DNA of 64,000 bases from Lysobacter stagni (GCF_030053425.1 NZ_JASGBI010000001.1:752001-816000); one strand, 5' to 3'. Shown: positions 8,590 to 18,710, counted from the first letter of the stretch. Made by a program: numbers and translations. Notes: generated by a model from the letters alone, not told the origin.

Positions 8590-9564
8590 GTGTCCACACC
8601 CGATCCCGCCCCCGTCCCGGCCCCTGCCCGACGTTCGTACGCCTGGGCCTGGTTGTTGCTGGTCGTCGCCCTTGGTGGTGCCGGCGTCTATGGCTGGATG
8701 CAATGGCAGGCGCGGGCCGAACGCGAGCGCGAAGCCGCCGCCGATGCGGGCCAGCGCCTGGACGCCGTCGACAATCGCATCGACGCCATCCGCCGCGACC
8801 AGCGCGCGCAGCTGCAACGACTGCAACAGGCCGACGCCACCAACCGTGTGCTGCGCGACGAACTGCTTGGCCTGGGCCAGCGTTCGGCACTGATCGAAGA
8901 CACGGTCTCCCGCCTCGCGGACCCGGACCTGCACGGCGCGCAGGCGCTGCGCCTGGACGAGACCGAACTGCTGCTCAGCCTTGGCCAGCAGCGGCTGGTG
9001 ATTGCCGGCGACCTGGAGGGTGCGCGTCGCGCCTACGCACTCGCCGGTCACGTGCTGGACGGCATCGACGACCCCGCTTACCTCAGCCTGCGCCAGACCC
9101 TGCAACAGGAACGCGCCGGCCTGGACGCGCTGGGCACCGAGCCGCGCGTGAAGGCGATGGCCGAACTGGACGCGCTCGCGCAGAGCATCCGCATAACGCC
9201 CGTGGAGCCCACCGCTGCGACGACGCCGGACGCGCCATGGTGGCGACGGGCGTTCGCCAGCCTCATCGACGTGCGCCCCAGCGATCGCGCCATCGCCGTG
9301 CAGCCGGCCGACCGCATCGCGGCGGCGAACGGGTTGCAGTTGGAGATCTCGCTCGCGCGCGCCGCAGCGGAGCGTCGCGATGAAGCCGGCTTCCGCACCG
9401 CGCTGCAGCGCGCCGATGCATGGATGACGCGCCTGTGGCCGGAGTCGCCGATGCTGCGCGAGCAGCGCGCACGCCTGCAGGCGATCGCCGCGCGGCCGCT
9501 TTCACTCGCGCTTCCGACGCTGGGCAGCACACTGCAGCAACTTCGTCAGTTGCGCACGCACTGA
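8590..9564 (+). CDS. hemX: HemX-like inner-membrane protein
   Basis: This 324-aa protein starts at a GTG at 8590. A short Pro/Ala-rich cytoplasmic segment is followed by one transmembrane helix (WAWLLLVVALGGAGVYGWM). A long coiled-coil region comes next (AEREREAAADAGQRLDAV onward) and then a periplasmic helical domain with LDETELLLSLGQQRLVIAGD. This is the HemX family, often annotated as uroporphyrin-III C-methyltransferase. The methyltransferase label is doubtful because no SAM-binding motif is visible. It lies between hemD and hemY, the conserved gammaproteobacterial order. Confidence 0.92.
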   Translation: MSTPDPAPVPAPARRSYAWAWLLLVVALGGAGVYGWMQWQARAEREREAAADAGQRLDAVDNRIDAIRRDQRAQLQRLQQADATNRVLRDELLGLGQRSALIEDTVSRLADPDLHGAQALRLDETELLLSLGQQRLVIAGDLEGARRAYALAGHVLDGIDDPAYLSLRQTLQQERAGLDALGTEPRVKAMAELDALAQSIRITPVEPTAATTPDAPWWRRAFASLIDVRPSDRAIAVQPADRIAAANGLQLEISLARAAAERRDEAGFRTALQRADAWMTRLWPESPMLREQRARLQAIAARPLSLALPTLGSTLQQLRQLRTH

Positions 9565-9596
9565 CACGCGACGCGACGCAGGGACACGGAGTCGCC

Positions 9597-10847
9597 ATGA
9601 ATCTTTTCCGCAACGTGCTGTTCTGGATCGTGCTGGCGCTGGCGGGGGCGTTGATCGCGCAGCTGCTGGTGCAGGATCCGGGTTACGTGCTGGTGCGTTA
9701 CGGCGGCAACGACTACACCACCAACGTACCCAAGGCGATGGCGCTGTTGCTGATCGTGCTGGCGGCGCTGTGGTTGTTGTGGAAGCTGCTCAGCCTGCCC
9801 TTCACCGCCGTGCGCCGCCATCGCCGACGCCAGGCGCGCGCACGCCTGATCGATGGATTCGACGCACTTCACCAGGGCCAGTGGACTCGGGCGGAGAAAC
9901 TGCTCGGCCAGGCTGCGGAGGAACATGACGCTGTCGCGGTCGCGCACGTCGGTGCCGCGCGTGCCGCACTGGGCCGCGGCGACGAATCCGCCGCACGCGT
10001 GCATCTGGCTGCAATCGACGCCAACCACTCCGCCACGCGCGCGATCGCCGAGGCCGAACTGGCGCTGTCGCACGACCGTCCGGCCGATGCCCTCGTCCTG
10101 CTCGATGCGCCGTCCGCACAGCCGCTGCCGCCGCGCGGGCTGGTCCTGCGTGGCGAAGCGCTGGCCACACTGGGTCGCAGCGGCGAGGCCTATGGCCTTC
10201 TCGGCGCCCTGCGGCAGCAGCAGGCCTTGTCGGACGAACGCCTGTCGATGCTGGAAGCACGCTGGGGCGCGGCCTCGCTGCGCGAAGCGGCCGATGCCAA
10301 CGTGCTGGCCGATCGCTGGGAAGCGCTGCCAAAAGCGTTGCGCCACGATCCGGCGTCCGTTGCCGCCTACGCCGAACGCGCGAGCGCGATGCGTTGGGAC
10401 GAAGCGGCCACGCGCAGCATCGAGCAGGCACTCGATGCGCGCTGGGACGAATCGCTCGCGAACCTTTACGGCAGGCTTCCGGTGGGCCGCGTGGCGGAAC
10501 GTCGCGAACACGCCGAGCGCTGGTTGCAGGCGCACCCGGCCAGTCCCGCGCTGCTGCTGACGCTCGCGCGGCTGTCGCGTGCGCAGGGCCAGTGGCCGCA
10601 GGCGGAAGCCTGGCTGCACCGCGCGCTGGCACAGGGCGCGAACAGCGAGGCGTGGGAGGAACTCGGCGCCGGCTTCGCGCAGACCGGCGAAGAGAAGCTT
10701 GCCCGGCAGTGCTACGCCAATGCCCTGAGCGCCGCGCGCGGCGAAGCGATCAGCGACCTGCCCGGTCGCGATCTTCGCCAGACCATCTTCGACCAGGCCG
10801 TCGCCGAGGAACGCGACGAGCACGGTGTGCCGCGCCTGCGGGAGTGA
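9597..10847 (+). CDS. hemY: HemY-like inner-membrane TPR protein
   Basis: This 416-aa protein has two N-terminal hydrophobic segments (LFWIVLALAGALIAQLLV and ALLLIVLAALWLLWKLLSLP) and then TPR-like helical pairs. The family motif LLVQDPGYVLVRYGG lies between the two membrane segments. C-terminal TPR-like repeats include HPASPALLLTLARLSRAQGQ and EAWEELGAGFAQTGEEKLA. It belongs to the proteobacterial HemY family, which is not the protoporphyrinogen oxidase of Bacillus that shares the name. Its role in tetrapyrrole metabolism is not settled. The start ATG at 9597 lies 32 bp after hemX, and the long frame upstream is the hemX gene in another phase. Confidence 0.92.
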   Translation: MNLFRNVLFWIVLALAGALIAQLLVQDPGYVLVRYGGNDYTTNVPKAMALLLIVLAALWLLWKLLSLPFTAVRRHRRRQARARLIDGFDALHQGQWTRAEKLLGQAAEEHDAVAVAHVGAARAALGRGDESAARVHLAAIDANHSATRAIAEAELALSHDRPADALVLLDAPSAQPLPPRGLVLRGEALATLGRSGEAYGLLGALRQQQALSDERLSMLEARWGAASLREAADANVLADRWEALPKALRHDPASVAAYAERASAMRWDEAATRSIEQALDARWDESLANLYGRLPVGRVAERREHAERWLQAHPASPALLLTLARLSRAQGQWPQAEAWLHRALAQGANSEAWEELGAGFAQTGEEKLARQCYANALSAARGEAISDLPGRDLRQTIFDQAVAEERDEHGVPRLRE

Positions 10848-10862
10848 GCCTTGAACAATGCA

Positions 10863-11004
10863 GGCCGCTCTTCCTTCTCCCCTTGTGGGAGAAGCTGCCC
10901 CGAAGGGGCGGAAGAGGGGGCGGCCAAGCCGCAGGTTTTCCGCGACCTCAACCCTTCTCCCTGGCCGCTTCGCGGCCTGTCCCTCTCCCGCAAGGGGAGA
11001 GGGG
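10863..11004. repeat. Interspersed palindromic repeat pair between hemY and the next gene
   Basis: The 165-bp gap between converging genes is filled by two G+C-rich hairpins. One is CTTCTCCCCTTGTGGGAGAAG near 10873. The other is CTCTCCCGCAAGGGGAGAG near 10984. Between them lie further short palindromes (CCCCGAAGGGG and GGCCGCTTCGCGGCC). This is the style of interspersed elements common in xanthomonads. They may also act as terminators for both genes, but no T tract follows. Confidence 0.6.
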
Positions 11005-11012
11005 ATGCACGC

Positions 11013-11558
11013 CTACTTGGTGCGATAGAACGTCGGCAGGGTGGCCAGGAAGTCCGGGCTGGAGCCGTCGAAGCGCGTGTAGTTCTCGCCGATGCGCGTC
11101 ACCACGAGGACGCGCCCACCCAGGATGGCAACGAGCTGGCTCGCCACGATCACGGCACCGCCGGCCAGCGCCAACGGGACCACTTCGTCCGCGGCCGCCA
11201 CGAACAGCATGCCCAGGCCGATCACGCTGCCGACCATGCCCACCGCCAGGCTGAGCCGCCGCTGCGAGCGGTGGCGGCCGCACAGGCCCACCGTCACCGG
11301 CGTCTTCTTGCGCACGAACAGCGCGACGATCGCGTAGAGCGGCAGCAGCAACGCCAGCGCGTACAGCGCCGGGTGGTGCCAGTAGAAACTTCTGCTCTTG
11401 AGCTGCAGCGCCGGTTCGTTGCACTTGATGCAACGCCCCGGCAACGTGCAGCCGGGTCGAACCACCAGTTGATTGCCATCGCGCCAGCAGTCGGCCACGA
11501 CTTCCGCCAACGCGGCGTCGAGCCGCGCGCGGGGCCCCATCGGATTCACCGTCGACAT
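11013..11558 (-). CDS. Membrane protein with split zinc-ribbon-like cysteines
   Basis: This 181-aa protein is not recognised as a named family. A soluble N-terminus contains RPGCTLPGRCIKCNEPA, with a CxxC pair. A hydrophobic segment follows (LYALALLLPLYAIVALFV), then LCGRHRSQRR, which offers a CxxH pair. A second long hydrophobic region comes next (VGMVGSVIGLGMLFVAAADE onward). The CxxC and CxxH could together form a zinc-ribbon on the cytoplasmic side. A strong GGGGAAGGG precedes the ATG at 11558. It converges with hemY and lies 186 bp from the thiolase gene. Confidence 0.75.
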   Translation of the reverse strand: MSTVNPMGPRARLDAALAEVVADCWRDGNQLVVRPGCTLPGRCIKCNEPALQLKSRSFYWHHPALYALALLLPLYAIVALFVRKKTPVTVGLCGRHRSQRRLSLAVGMVGSVIGLGMLFVAAADEVVPLALAGGAVIVASQLVAILGGRVLVVTRIGENYTRFDGSSPDFLATLPTFYRTK

Positions 11559-11744
11559 CGCCCTTCCCCAGGAACGTTCAACAACCAGCGATGCGCCCGC
11601 TGGGAGCGTTCGCGGGCGGCACTGCCGACGGTGTCCCCACACCGTCTGCCCGCGCGCCGATCCTAGGGCCGAGACCACTCTTTCTGCAAACTCTGTCGCA
11701 GTTTTACGGGTACCGCCCGTCGGCGCGTTCGCCCGGGTGGTCGG

Positions 11745-13022
11745 TCAGCGCTCCAGGATCGCGACCACGCCCATGCCGCCGGCCGTGCAGATCGACACCA
11801 GGCAGCGGCCGCCACCGCGCTGCTTCAGCTCCTTCGCGGCGGTGGCGACGATGCGTGCACCGGTCGCCGCGAACGGATGGCCCGCGGCGAGCGAGGAGCC
11901 GTTCGGATTGATCTTCGCCGCGTCTATCCTGCCCAGCGGCGCGTCCAGGCCCAGGCGATTGCGGCAGTATTCCTCGCTCTCCCACGCACGCAGCGTGCAC
12001 AGCACCTGTGCGGCAAACGCTTCGTGGATCTCGTAGAAGTCGAAGTCCTGCAGGGTGAGGCCGTTGCGCTTGAGCATCTCCGGCACGGCGATGGTCGGCG
12101 CCATCAGCAGGCCTTCGCCGTGTACGAAATCGACCGCCGACACGTGCGCATCGCGCAGGTAGCACAGCGGTTCGATGCCGTGCGAGCGCGCCCACTCATC
12201 GGAGGCCAGCAGGCACGCCGCCGCACCATCGGTGAGCGGGGTCGAGTTGGCCGCCGTGAGCGTGCCGCGTCCGGAGGTCTTGTCGAAGGCCGGCTTCAGC
12301 GAGGCCAGCTTTTCCAGCGTGCTGTCCGGGCGCAGGATGTTGTCGCGCGAGACGCCGCGGAAGCTGACCACCAGATCGTCGAAGAAGCCGCGCTCGTAGG
12401 CGGCGGCCAGCTTCTGGTGCGAGGACAGCGCCCACTCGTCCTGCGAATCGCGGGAGATGTTCCACTGCTTGGCCATGTCCTCGCAGTGCTCGCCCATGGA
12501 CTTGCCCGTGCGCGGTTCGGCCACGCCCGGGAATTCCGGCTTCAGCTCGCGGAAATGGAAGCCCTTGAACGCGGCCAGCTTGTCGCGCGGCGTCTTGGCG
12601 CGCGCGGCCTCGAGCAGGCGGCGGCGCAGCTTCAGGCCGTACACGATCGGCACGTCGGAGGTGGTGTCCGAACCGCCGCCCACGCCGACGTCGATCTGGC
12701 CGGTGGCGATCTTGTTGCCGATGTGGACGATCGAATCCAGCGAGGTACCGCACGCGCGCTGCAGGGTGATGCCCGGCGTCAGCGGCGACAGGCCGGAGGA
12801 CAGCGTGGCTTCGCGGCCGAGGTTCCAGTCGCTGGAGTGCTTGATCACCGCCCCCATCGCCACTTCGCCCAGCTGCTGGCCGTGCAGGCCGTACTTCTCG
12901 ACCAGCGCCCCCAGGGTGCGCACCGACATGCCCAGGTTGCCAACGTCCGCATAGGCCGTGTTCTGGCGGCAGAACGGGATACGGACGCCACCGAGCACGG
13001 CAACGGGACGGGCTGGATGCAT
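11745..13022 (-). CDS. fadI: Acetyl-CoA C-acyltransferase (thiolase, FadI-like)
   Basis: This 425-aa thiolase catalyses the CoA-dependent cleavage of 3-ketoacyl-CoA in beta-oxidation, or the reverse condensation. The nucleophilic cysteine lies in LQRACGTSLDSIVHIGN. The other signatures are YEIHEAFAAQVLCTLRAWE with the catalytic His, INPNGSSLAAGHPFAATGAR, and the second catalytic Cys in SICTAGGMGVVA. The ATG at 13022 (MHPARPVAVLGGVRIPF) fits the family start; the long open frame upstream has no thiolase sequence. Length and the long loop (LEAARAKTPRDKLAAFKGF) are closer to the FadI branch than to PhaA. No fadJ partner is adjacent. It is divergent from the gene at 13147. Confidence 0.93.
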   Translation of the reverse strand: MHPARPVAVLGGVRIPFCRQNTAYADVGNLGMSVRTLGALVEKYGLHGQQLGEVAMGAVIKHSSDWNLGREATLSSGLSPLTPGITLQRACGTSLDSIVHIGNKIATGQIDVGVGGGSDTTSDVPIVYGLKLRRRLLEAARAKTPRDKLAAFKGFHFRELKPEFPGVAEPRTGKSMGEHCEDMAKQWNISRDSQDEWALSSHQKLAAAYERGFFDDLVVSFRGVSRDNILRPDSTLEKLASLKPAFDKTSGRGTLTAANSTPLTDGAAACLLASDEWARSHGIEPLCYLRDAHVSAVDFVHGEGLLMAPTIAVPEMLKRNGLTLQDFDFYEIHEAFAAQVLCTLRAWESEEYCRNRLGLDAPLGRIDAAKINPNGSSLAAGHPFAATGARIVATAAKELKQRGGGRCLVSICTAGGMGVVAILER

Positions 13023-13146
13023 CACTACACCTCGCAGGACACGCAAATCTGGAAAAAGGAGAATCGCCGGGCCTTTACGACCGGGCGGGCATAATGGACC
13101 GAAGTGTAGCGCCGCCTTCGCGTGCGACCAATACGCCACCGTATCC

Positions 13147-14058
13147 ATGACGCCAGCCGAGTCCACCCCGCCCGCCCCGCCCGCTTCCCTGCATGTGCTC
13201 GGGGCGCTCGCCCTCGAGCTGCGGGGCGACGCGCCCGTCTCACGCCAGGCGCTGGCGCAGAACGAAGTGGGGGCCTTGGCGGAACTGATCGCGCAGGACC
13301 TGGCGCGTTTCGCCCCGGACGCGACCTCGCTGGACCTGATCACCGTAGGGGCGCATTACGACCCCGTCGAACTGCTGCGCCCGGGCTGGCCCCTGCACCG
13401 CGAACTCGACCAGCTGGCCGCGCGCGCACCGCGTGCGGGCACGGAAGGCAGCCGCATCATCGCCTTCGGTTCGCACGAAGCTCAGCTGCCGGGCGCGCTG
13501 TCGCCCTCGCTGGATCACCTCGGAGGTCCGTTCCGCCTGGTGCCGTTCGTGCTCAGCGGTTCCGAAGCCGTCGCCACGCGCGTGGGCGAGGCGTTCGAGC
13601 GCGAGCTGCTGGAGCGCGGCATGGCCGGCGCGGCCACCGCACTGGCCGCACAGCACGCCTTCGGCCTGCAGGTCGAACACGCGCGCTACCTGACCGTGCA
13701 CGACCTGACCGCGATGATGGCGATGCAATACGACCACGCCGGCCTGTCGCCGCTGTGGCCCCTGCTGGAAACCGCCCTGCTGGAACCGGAAGGCGAGCAC
13801 TGGCTCGACGCCCCGCCGGAACCGCTGGTGCATTACGCCGACGGCGAAGCGCGCATCGCCCTGTTCGAACCGCGCGCCTGGAAGCAGCGTTACGCCACCG
13901 ACGAACCCTGCGACACACCGGAATGCCGAGGCAAGCTCGAGCAGGCCCACCGCCATTTCCAGGCCCGCCAGCGGCAGATCGCCGCGGTGCTGGGTGCGCA
14001 CGGCATTCCCGTGAACTTCGTGCATACCACCGAGGAAGGACGCGCGGCGCTGGCGTGA
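13147..14058 (+). CDS. Conserved hypothetical protein, 303 aa
   Basis: I do not recognise this family. The protein is predicted soluble and cytoplasmic, without signal peptide or membrane segments. Notable segments are DLITVGAHYDPVELLRPGWP, IIAFGSHEAQLPGALSPSLD, LEVEHARYLTVHDLTAMMAM-like text near the middle (exact: VEHARYLTVHDLTAMMAMQY), and a C-terminal CDTPECRGKLEQAHRHF. The C-terminal part contains a Cys pair (CDTPEC) and many His. Codon use is the normal high-GC3 pattern of the neighbourhood, which supports real coding. It is divergent from the thiolase gene over a 124-bp gap and is followed by the repeat-filled region at 14.1-14.9 kb. Confidence 0.75.
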   Translation: MTPAESTPPAPPASLHVLGALALELRGDAPVSRQALAQNEVGALAELIAQDLARFAPDATSLDLITVGAHYDPVELLRPGWPLHRELDQLAARAPRAGTEGSRIIAFGSHEAQLPGALSPSLDHLGGPFRLVPFVLSGSEAVATRVGEAFERELLERGMAGAATALAAQHAFGLQVEHARYLTVHDLTAMMAMQYDHAGLSPLWPLLETALLEPEGEHWLDAPPEPLVHYADGEARIALFEPRAWKQRYATDEPCDTPECRGKLEQAHRHFQARQRQIAAVLGAHGIPVNFVHTTEEGRAALA

Positions 14059-14208
14059 TGGCGTGCAGCGCGCCGTCATGTGCATGCTTCCCTTCGAATC
14101 ACTAGCGAGTAACCGGGCGCGGGCTTCGGCCTTGCCGGCCTGCGTCGTGTGATTTCAGCTTTGAGGTTGCCCTTGCGGTTGCCGCTGTTGTTGCGGTTGC
14201 AGCGGCTG

Positions 14209-14412
14209 TTGCCTTTGCCCTTGCGACTTCGGAGCGAGCCGAGCACCGGAGCCGGAAAAGGGCGCAGAGTCGCCCACTGTTTGAGTGCCGCGTAGCGGCG
14301 CGAGTTTGGGCGACGTCCCTTTTCCGGCGAGGAGCGCAGGGGACCGCCGCGCAGCGGCGGATCGCGTAGGGAGCCAACGGTTTTGGTTACTTTTGCCAAG
14401 ACAAAAGTAACC
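14209..14412 (+). repeat. Xanthomonad interspersed element, left arm
   Basis: This element of about 204 bp is matched in inverted orientation by 14661-14864. Shared landmarks are GTTGCCTTTGCCCTTGCGAC, GTTTGAGTGCCGCG...GCGCGAGTTTGGGC, GGACCGCCGCGCAGCGGCGG and GGTTTTGGTTACTTTTGCC. Frames across it encode the spurious peptide SLRDPPLRGG, seen in many mis-annotated xanthomonad ORFs. No gene is called. Tandem GTTGC-like heptads flank its left edge (14165-14208). Confidence 0.75.
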
Positions 14413-14477
14413 CGCCCGTTTTCGGGCGGAAGCTTTTGCCTTTGCCGCTGCTCTGCAGTTGCAGTTGCCGTGGTTGC

Positions 14478-14499
14478 CGTCATTCCCGCGAAGGCGGGG
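14478..14499 (+). repeat. dRS3/REP-like palindromic unit, left
   Basis: CGTCATTCCCGCGAAGGCGG followed by GG. The core CCCGC-GAAG-GCGGG is palindromic. It is paired with an inverted copy at 14581-14606, 81 bp away, and the same pair occurs inside amtB at 45.4-45.5 kb. It resembles the ATTCCC(N8)GGGAAT units known as dRS3 in Neisseria and similar units in xanthomonads. Confidence 0.8.
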
Positions 14500-14580
14500 T
14501 CTTCCGGGCCGCTGCATGGCGGCACTATCCACGTGTCCGGTGTATCACGGCCTTCGAAAGGAGTGTGACGACTGAAGGTT

Positions 14581-14606
14581 GGATTCCCGCCTTCGCGGGA
14601 ATGACG
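14581..14606 (-). repeat. dRS3/REP-like palindromic unit, right (inverted)
   Basis: This unit reads GGATTCCCGCCTTCGCGGGA then ATGACG. It is the inverted partner of 14478-14499 and has a complete ATTCCCGC-CTT-CGCGGGAAT palindrome. Confidence 0.8.
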
Positions 14607-14660
14607 AGCTTCAACAACGTCGATATCAGGAGCAACAGCTTCCGCTCGCAAGCGAGCGGG

Positions 14661-14864
14661 TTACTTTTGTTTTGGCAAAAGTAACCAAAACCATCCGCTC
14701 CCTACGCGATCCGCCGCTACGCGGCGGTTCCCTGTGCTCCTCGCGGCGCGGGGGCACGCCGCCCAAACTCGCGCCGCTTCGCGGCACTCAAACATGGGCG
14801 GCTCTTCGGCCCCCGCACCACTGCGGTGCCCGGCTCGCTCCGAAGTCGCAAGAGCAAAGGCAAC
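14661..14864 (-). repeat. Xanthomonad interspersed element, right arm (inverted)
   Basis: This is the inverted copy of 14209-14412: GGCAAAAGTAACCAAAACC, GATCCGCCGCTACGCGGCGG, GCCCAAACTCGCGCCGC and CGAAGTCGCAAGAGCAAAGG align with the left arm read backwards, with scattered mismatches. Together with the inner dRS3-like pair it makes a nested palindrome across 14.2-14.9 kb. Nothing else is visible in the 890-bp gap 14059-14948. Confidence 0.75.
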
Positions 14865-14948
14865 TGCAAAGGCAAAGGCGACGGCAACAGCTGGGGCGAG
14901 GGCAAGACCGCACGTAGCGGCGAAATGCAACCTGCAACTGCAAGTCGC

Positions 14949-15443
14949 TCAACCCTTCGCCGCGAACTCCACCTCGCGGATCGCATACCCCGCATCGACC
15001 ATCCCCAGCGACTCATACGTGCGCTGCGCATCCGCGTTCTCGCGCTCCACGTACAACCGCAGCCCGACGACACCCGGCGTCCCGCGCGCCAGCGCCTCGA
15101 CATGCCGGTACAGGCCAGCGAACACACCCTGCCGGCGGTGCGCCGGTGCGACGTACACACTCTGGATCCACCACCAGTCGCCGTTGCGCCAGTCGCTCCA
15201 CTCGCGCGTGAGCATCAACGTGCCGGCAGGTTCGGCGATGGTCTCGCGACCCGCCACCGCCGACTCGCGCATCGCCACGAAGTAGCGCGCTTTCGAGGGA
15301 TCGGCGATCGCCGCTTCGATGCCGGCGCGCACGACCGACTCGTCGAGCTGCTTGTGCTCGGTCTCCAGCGCCATCGCACGCGCCCACTGCGTCAGCAGGT
15401 CGCGATCGTGGGCGTGGGCTTCACGGATGCGCAGCGTTGACAT
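14949..15443 (-). CDS. GNAT-family N-acetyltransferase
   Basis: This 164-aa cytoplasmic protein has the GNAT acetyl-CoA-binding motif A (SVYVAPAHRRQGVFAGLYRH) and motif B (VGLRLYVERENADAQRTYES followed by LGM). These are the pyrophosphate-binding loop and the typical terminal Tyr region. The N-terminus (MSTLRIREAHAHDRDLLTQW) is the usual first strand and helix. The ATG at 15443 fits the family. The acceptor substrate cannot be told from the sequence. It lies between the repeat-rich region and sodC on the same strand. Confidence 0.9.
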   Translation of the reverse strand: MSTLRIREAHAHDRDLLTQWARAMALETEHKQLDESVVRAGIEAAIADPSKARYFVAMRESAVAGRETIAEPAGTLMLTREWSDWRNGDWWWIQSVYVAPAHRRQGVFAGLYRHVEALARGTPGVVGLRLYVERENADAQRTYESLGMVDAGYAIREVEFAAKG

Positions 15444-15500
15444 CGTGCCTCCTCAGGCGCGCTCGGAGCGAGCGCGGCCGCGGTGCCGCGCGAGGCGATC

Positions 15501-16076
15501 TTACTGCGTGACAGTGATGACGCCGCAGGCGATGCGGCCGCCGGCGTTGCCGGTGGGCTGCGTCTTGTAGTCGTCCTGCGAGGCATGGACGATCACCGCC
15601 CTGCCGGCCACGTCGTTGGCGGCGCCACCGCCCAGCGTGACGCCTTCGGCATGCACGTCGACCCTCGCAACGCCTTCGCCGTCGGCAAGGATGTTGTTCA
15701 TGTCGCCACCGTGATGCGCACCACTGCCGACCTTGCCGTGCGGCGCGCCGGCGGGATTGAAGTGTCCGCCCGCACTGCTTGCATCGGCGGCGCTGCAGTC
15801 GCCCTTCTCGTGGATGTGGATCGCGTGCGTGCTGTTGGGCGCAAGGCCGCCGATTTCACCGGTGAGATGAACGCCCTTGCCCATCGGCACCACGCTCAGC
15901 TTGCCGCTCACCAGGCTGGCCGAGGCCGATGCAAGGTTGACGGTGGCCGCCTTCGCAGTCGACACACTCGCCGTCGACGACGCGGAAGGCGCGGTCGAGG
16001 TCGACGGCGTTGAACTGCAGGCCGATACGGCCACGATGGTCGCGGCGATCAGGGCGGTGGTGAGCGCGGTATTCAT
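15501..16076 (-). CDS. sodC: Cu/Zn superoxide dismutase, probable lipoprotein
   Basis: This 191-aa protein disproportionates superoxide in the periplasm. The N-terminus (MNTALTTALIAATIVAVSAC) is a signal sequence with a lipobox-like VSAC, suggesting lipid anchoring before a Ser/Thr/Ala-rich linker. Copper and zinc ligands are visible in HAIHIHEKGDCS, GGHFNPAGAPHG, GSGAHHGGDMNN and VIVHASQDDY. The two Cys (GDCS and IACGVI) can form the conserved disulfide. AAGGAGAAG stands just before the ATG at 16076; the frame remains open upstream into ntrC but has no family sequence there. The Met-Gly rich segment KLSVVPMGKGVHLTGEIGG is typical of bacterial SodC. Confidence 0.93.
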   Translation of the reverse strand: MNTALTTALIAATIVAVSACSSTPSTSTAPSASSTASVSTAKAATVNLASASASLVSGKLSVVPMGKGVHLTGEIGGLAPNSTHAIHIHEKGDCSAADASSAGGHFNPAGAPHGKVGSGAHHGGDMNNILADGEGVARVDVHAEGVTLGGGAANDVAGRAVIVHASQDDYKTQPTGNAGGRIACGVITVTQ

Positions 16077-16164
16077 CGACTTCTCCTTGCGTTGACGCGA
16101 GTGACATGGCGCGGCCGGGGCACAGCCTAGCGGGCCGGTGGTCGTACAGCGGTGAACGTGGACG

Positions 16165-17583
<1,419 letters not shown>

Positions 17584-17617
17584 GCGCACCTGTTCCCGGA
17601 AAGTCGCGCAGTAACCA

Positions 17618-18694
17618 TCACGTGTCTTCTTCCTCGATATGCAACGGCAACAGCAGGGTGAACACGGTGTGGCCCGGTCGCGAACGGTAGGCGAGCGAGC
17701 CGCGGTGTTCGCGCGCGACCTGCTGCGCCAGCGCCAGGCCCAGGCCGCTGCCTTCGGCGCGGCCGGAGACCAGCGGCAGGAACAACCGGTCGGTGAGTTC
17801 CTCCGGCACGCCGCGCCCGTCATCGATGATCTCCAGCCGCAGCGCGAGGGGATGCACCGCGTCGGCGATGCGCACCGCGTGTTCGGCGCGCGTGCGCAGC
17901 GTCACGTGCGTCGCGCTTGCCTGGATGGCGTTGCGCACCAGGTTCCACACCGCCTGCATCAGGCGGTCGGCGTCGCCGGCAAACTCGGGCAGGCTGGGGT
18001 CGTAATCGCGCACCAGGCGCACCGCCCAGCCGGCATCGCTTTCGGCCAGGCGCAGGACGCGTTCGAGCACGGCATGGATGTTGAGCGGCGCGTGCGGTCG
18101 CGGCGGCGCCGGCGTGAGCAGGCGGTCGACCAGCCCGGTGAGCCGCTCCACTTCGCTGCCGATCATCGCCACCAGTTCGCGCGAATCACCGTTGGCGGGC
18201 TCGGCCTCCAGCCGCCTGGCCAGCAATTGCGCGGCGCCCTTCAGGCCCGCGAGTGGATTGCGCAGTTCGTGCGCCAGCCCCTTGAGCGAGGCCGACAGCG
18301 CGGTGGGCAGCAGCAACGCGGGGTCCTCGCCGGGGAATTCGTCGACCGGGTGGGCCTCCAGCAACCAGCCGCCGTCGTCGCGCCGGCTCAGCCAGAGGTC
18401 GGCGAAGCACTCCTCGCCGTCGCCATAGCGCAGGCGGCTGCGGCGCAGGCGCAGCGGGGCGTCGGCCGCGTCGAGCCGGGTCATGGCGTCGGCCAGCCCG
18501 CTGTCGCCGCCGTCCAGGCCGGCCAGGGGCCAGCCGATCAGGCGCCGTGCGCTCACGCCCAGCCAGCGCGAGAAGGCGGCGTTGCAGCCGGCGATCGCCC
18601 CCTCCTCGTCGCTCCACGCCAGCGGCGTGGTCAGGCCGTCGAGGTCGGGCCGCTCGTGGTCGGAACGGCCGGAATCGGGTGCGGGGGTGGGCAT
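17618..18694 (-). CDS. ntrB: Nitrogen regulation sensor kinase NtrB
   Basis: This 358-aa soluble kinase/phosphatase phosphorylates NtrC and is controlled by PII. An N-terminal PAS-like domain (TTPLAWSDEEGAIAGCNAAF) is followed by the H-box LKGLAHELRNPLAGLKGAAQ. The ATP-binding domain has the N-box QAVWNLVRNAIQAS, G1 IIDDGRGVPEEL and G2 GRAEGSGLGLALAQQVAREH. There are no membrane segments, as expected for NtrB. The ATG at 18694 is close against a palindromic NtrC-box-like site, and no strong ribosome-binding site is visible apart from AAGATGG. It is upstream of ntrC in an apparent two-gene operon, separate from glnA. Confidence 0.95.
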   Translation of the reverse strand: MPTPAPDSGRSDHERPDLDGLTTPLAWSDEEGAIAGCNAAFSRWLGVSARRLIGWPLAGLDGGDSGLADAMTRLDAADAPLRLRRSRLRYGDGEECFADLWLSRRDDGGWLLEAHPVDEFPGEDPALLLPTALSASLKGLAHELRNPLAGLKGAAQLLARRLEAEPANGDSRELVAMIGSEVERLTGLVDRLLTPAPPRPHAPLNIHAVLERVLRLAESDAGWAVRLVRDYDPSLPEFAGDADRLMQAVWNLVRNAIQASATHVTLRTRAEHAVRIADAVHPLALRLEIIDDGRGVPEELTDRLFLPLVSGRAEGSGLGLALAQQVAREHRGSLAYRSRPGHTVFTLLLPLHIEEEDT

Positions 18695-18695
18695 T

Positions 18696-18710
18696 GCACC
18701 ATCTTAGTGC
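18696..18710 (-). promoter_or_regulatory. NtrC box-like operator at the ntrB start
   Basis: On the minus strand this reads TGCACTAAGATGGTGCA (18695-18711), a near-perfect dyad matching the GCACCA(N3)TGGTGC type NtrC box with one mismatch. It lies one base from the ntrB start codon, so bound NtrC could block expression of its own operon, as described for glnL in enteric bacteria. The inference rests on sequence only. Confidence 0.7.

Noticed and set aside
14059..14948. Several short open frames with peptides like SLRDPPLRG
   Set aside because: They are translations of an interspersed repeat present in two orientations, without ribosome-binding sites or known domains.
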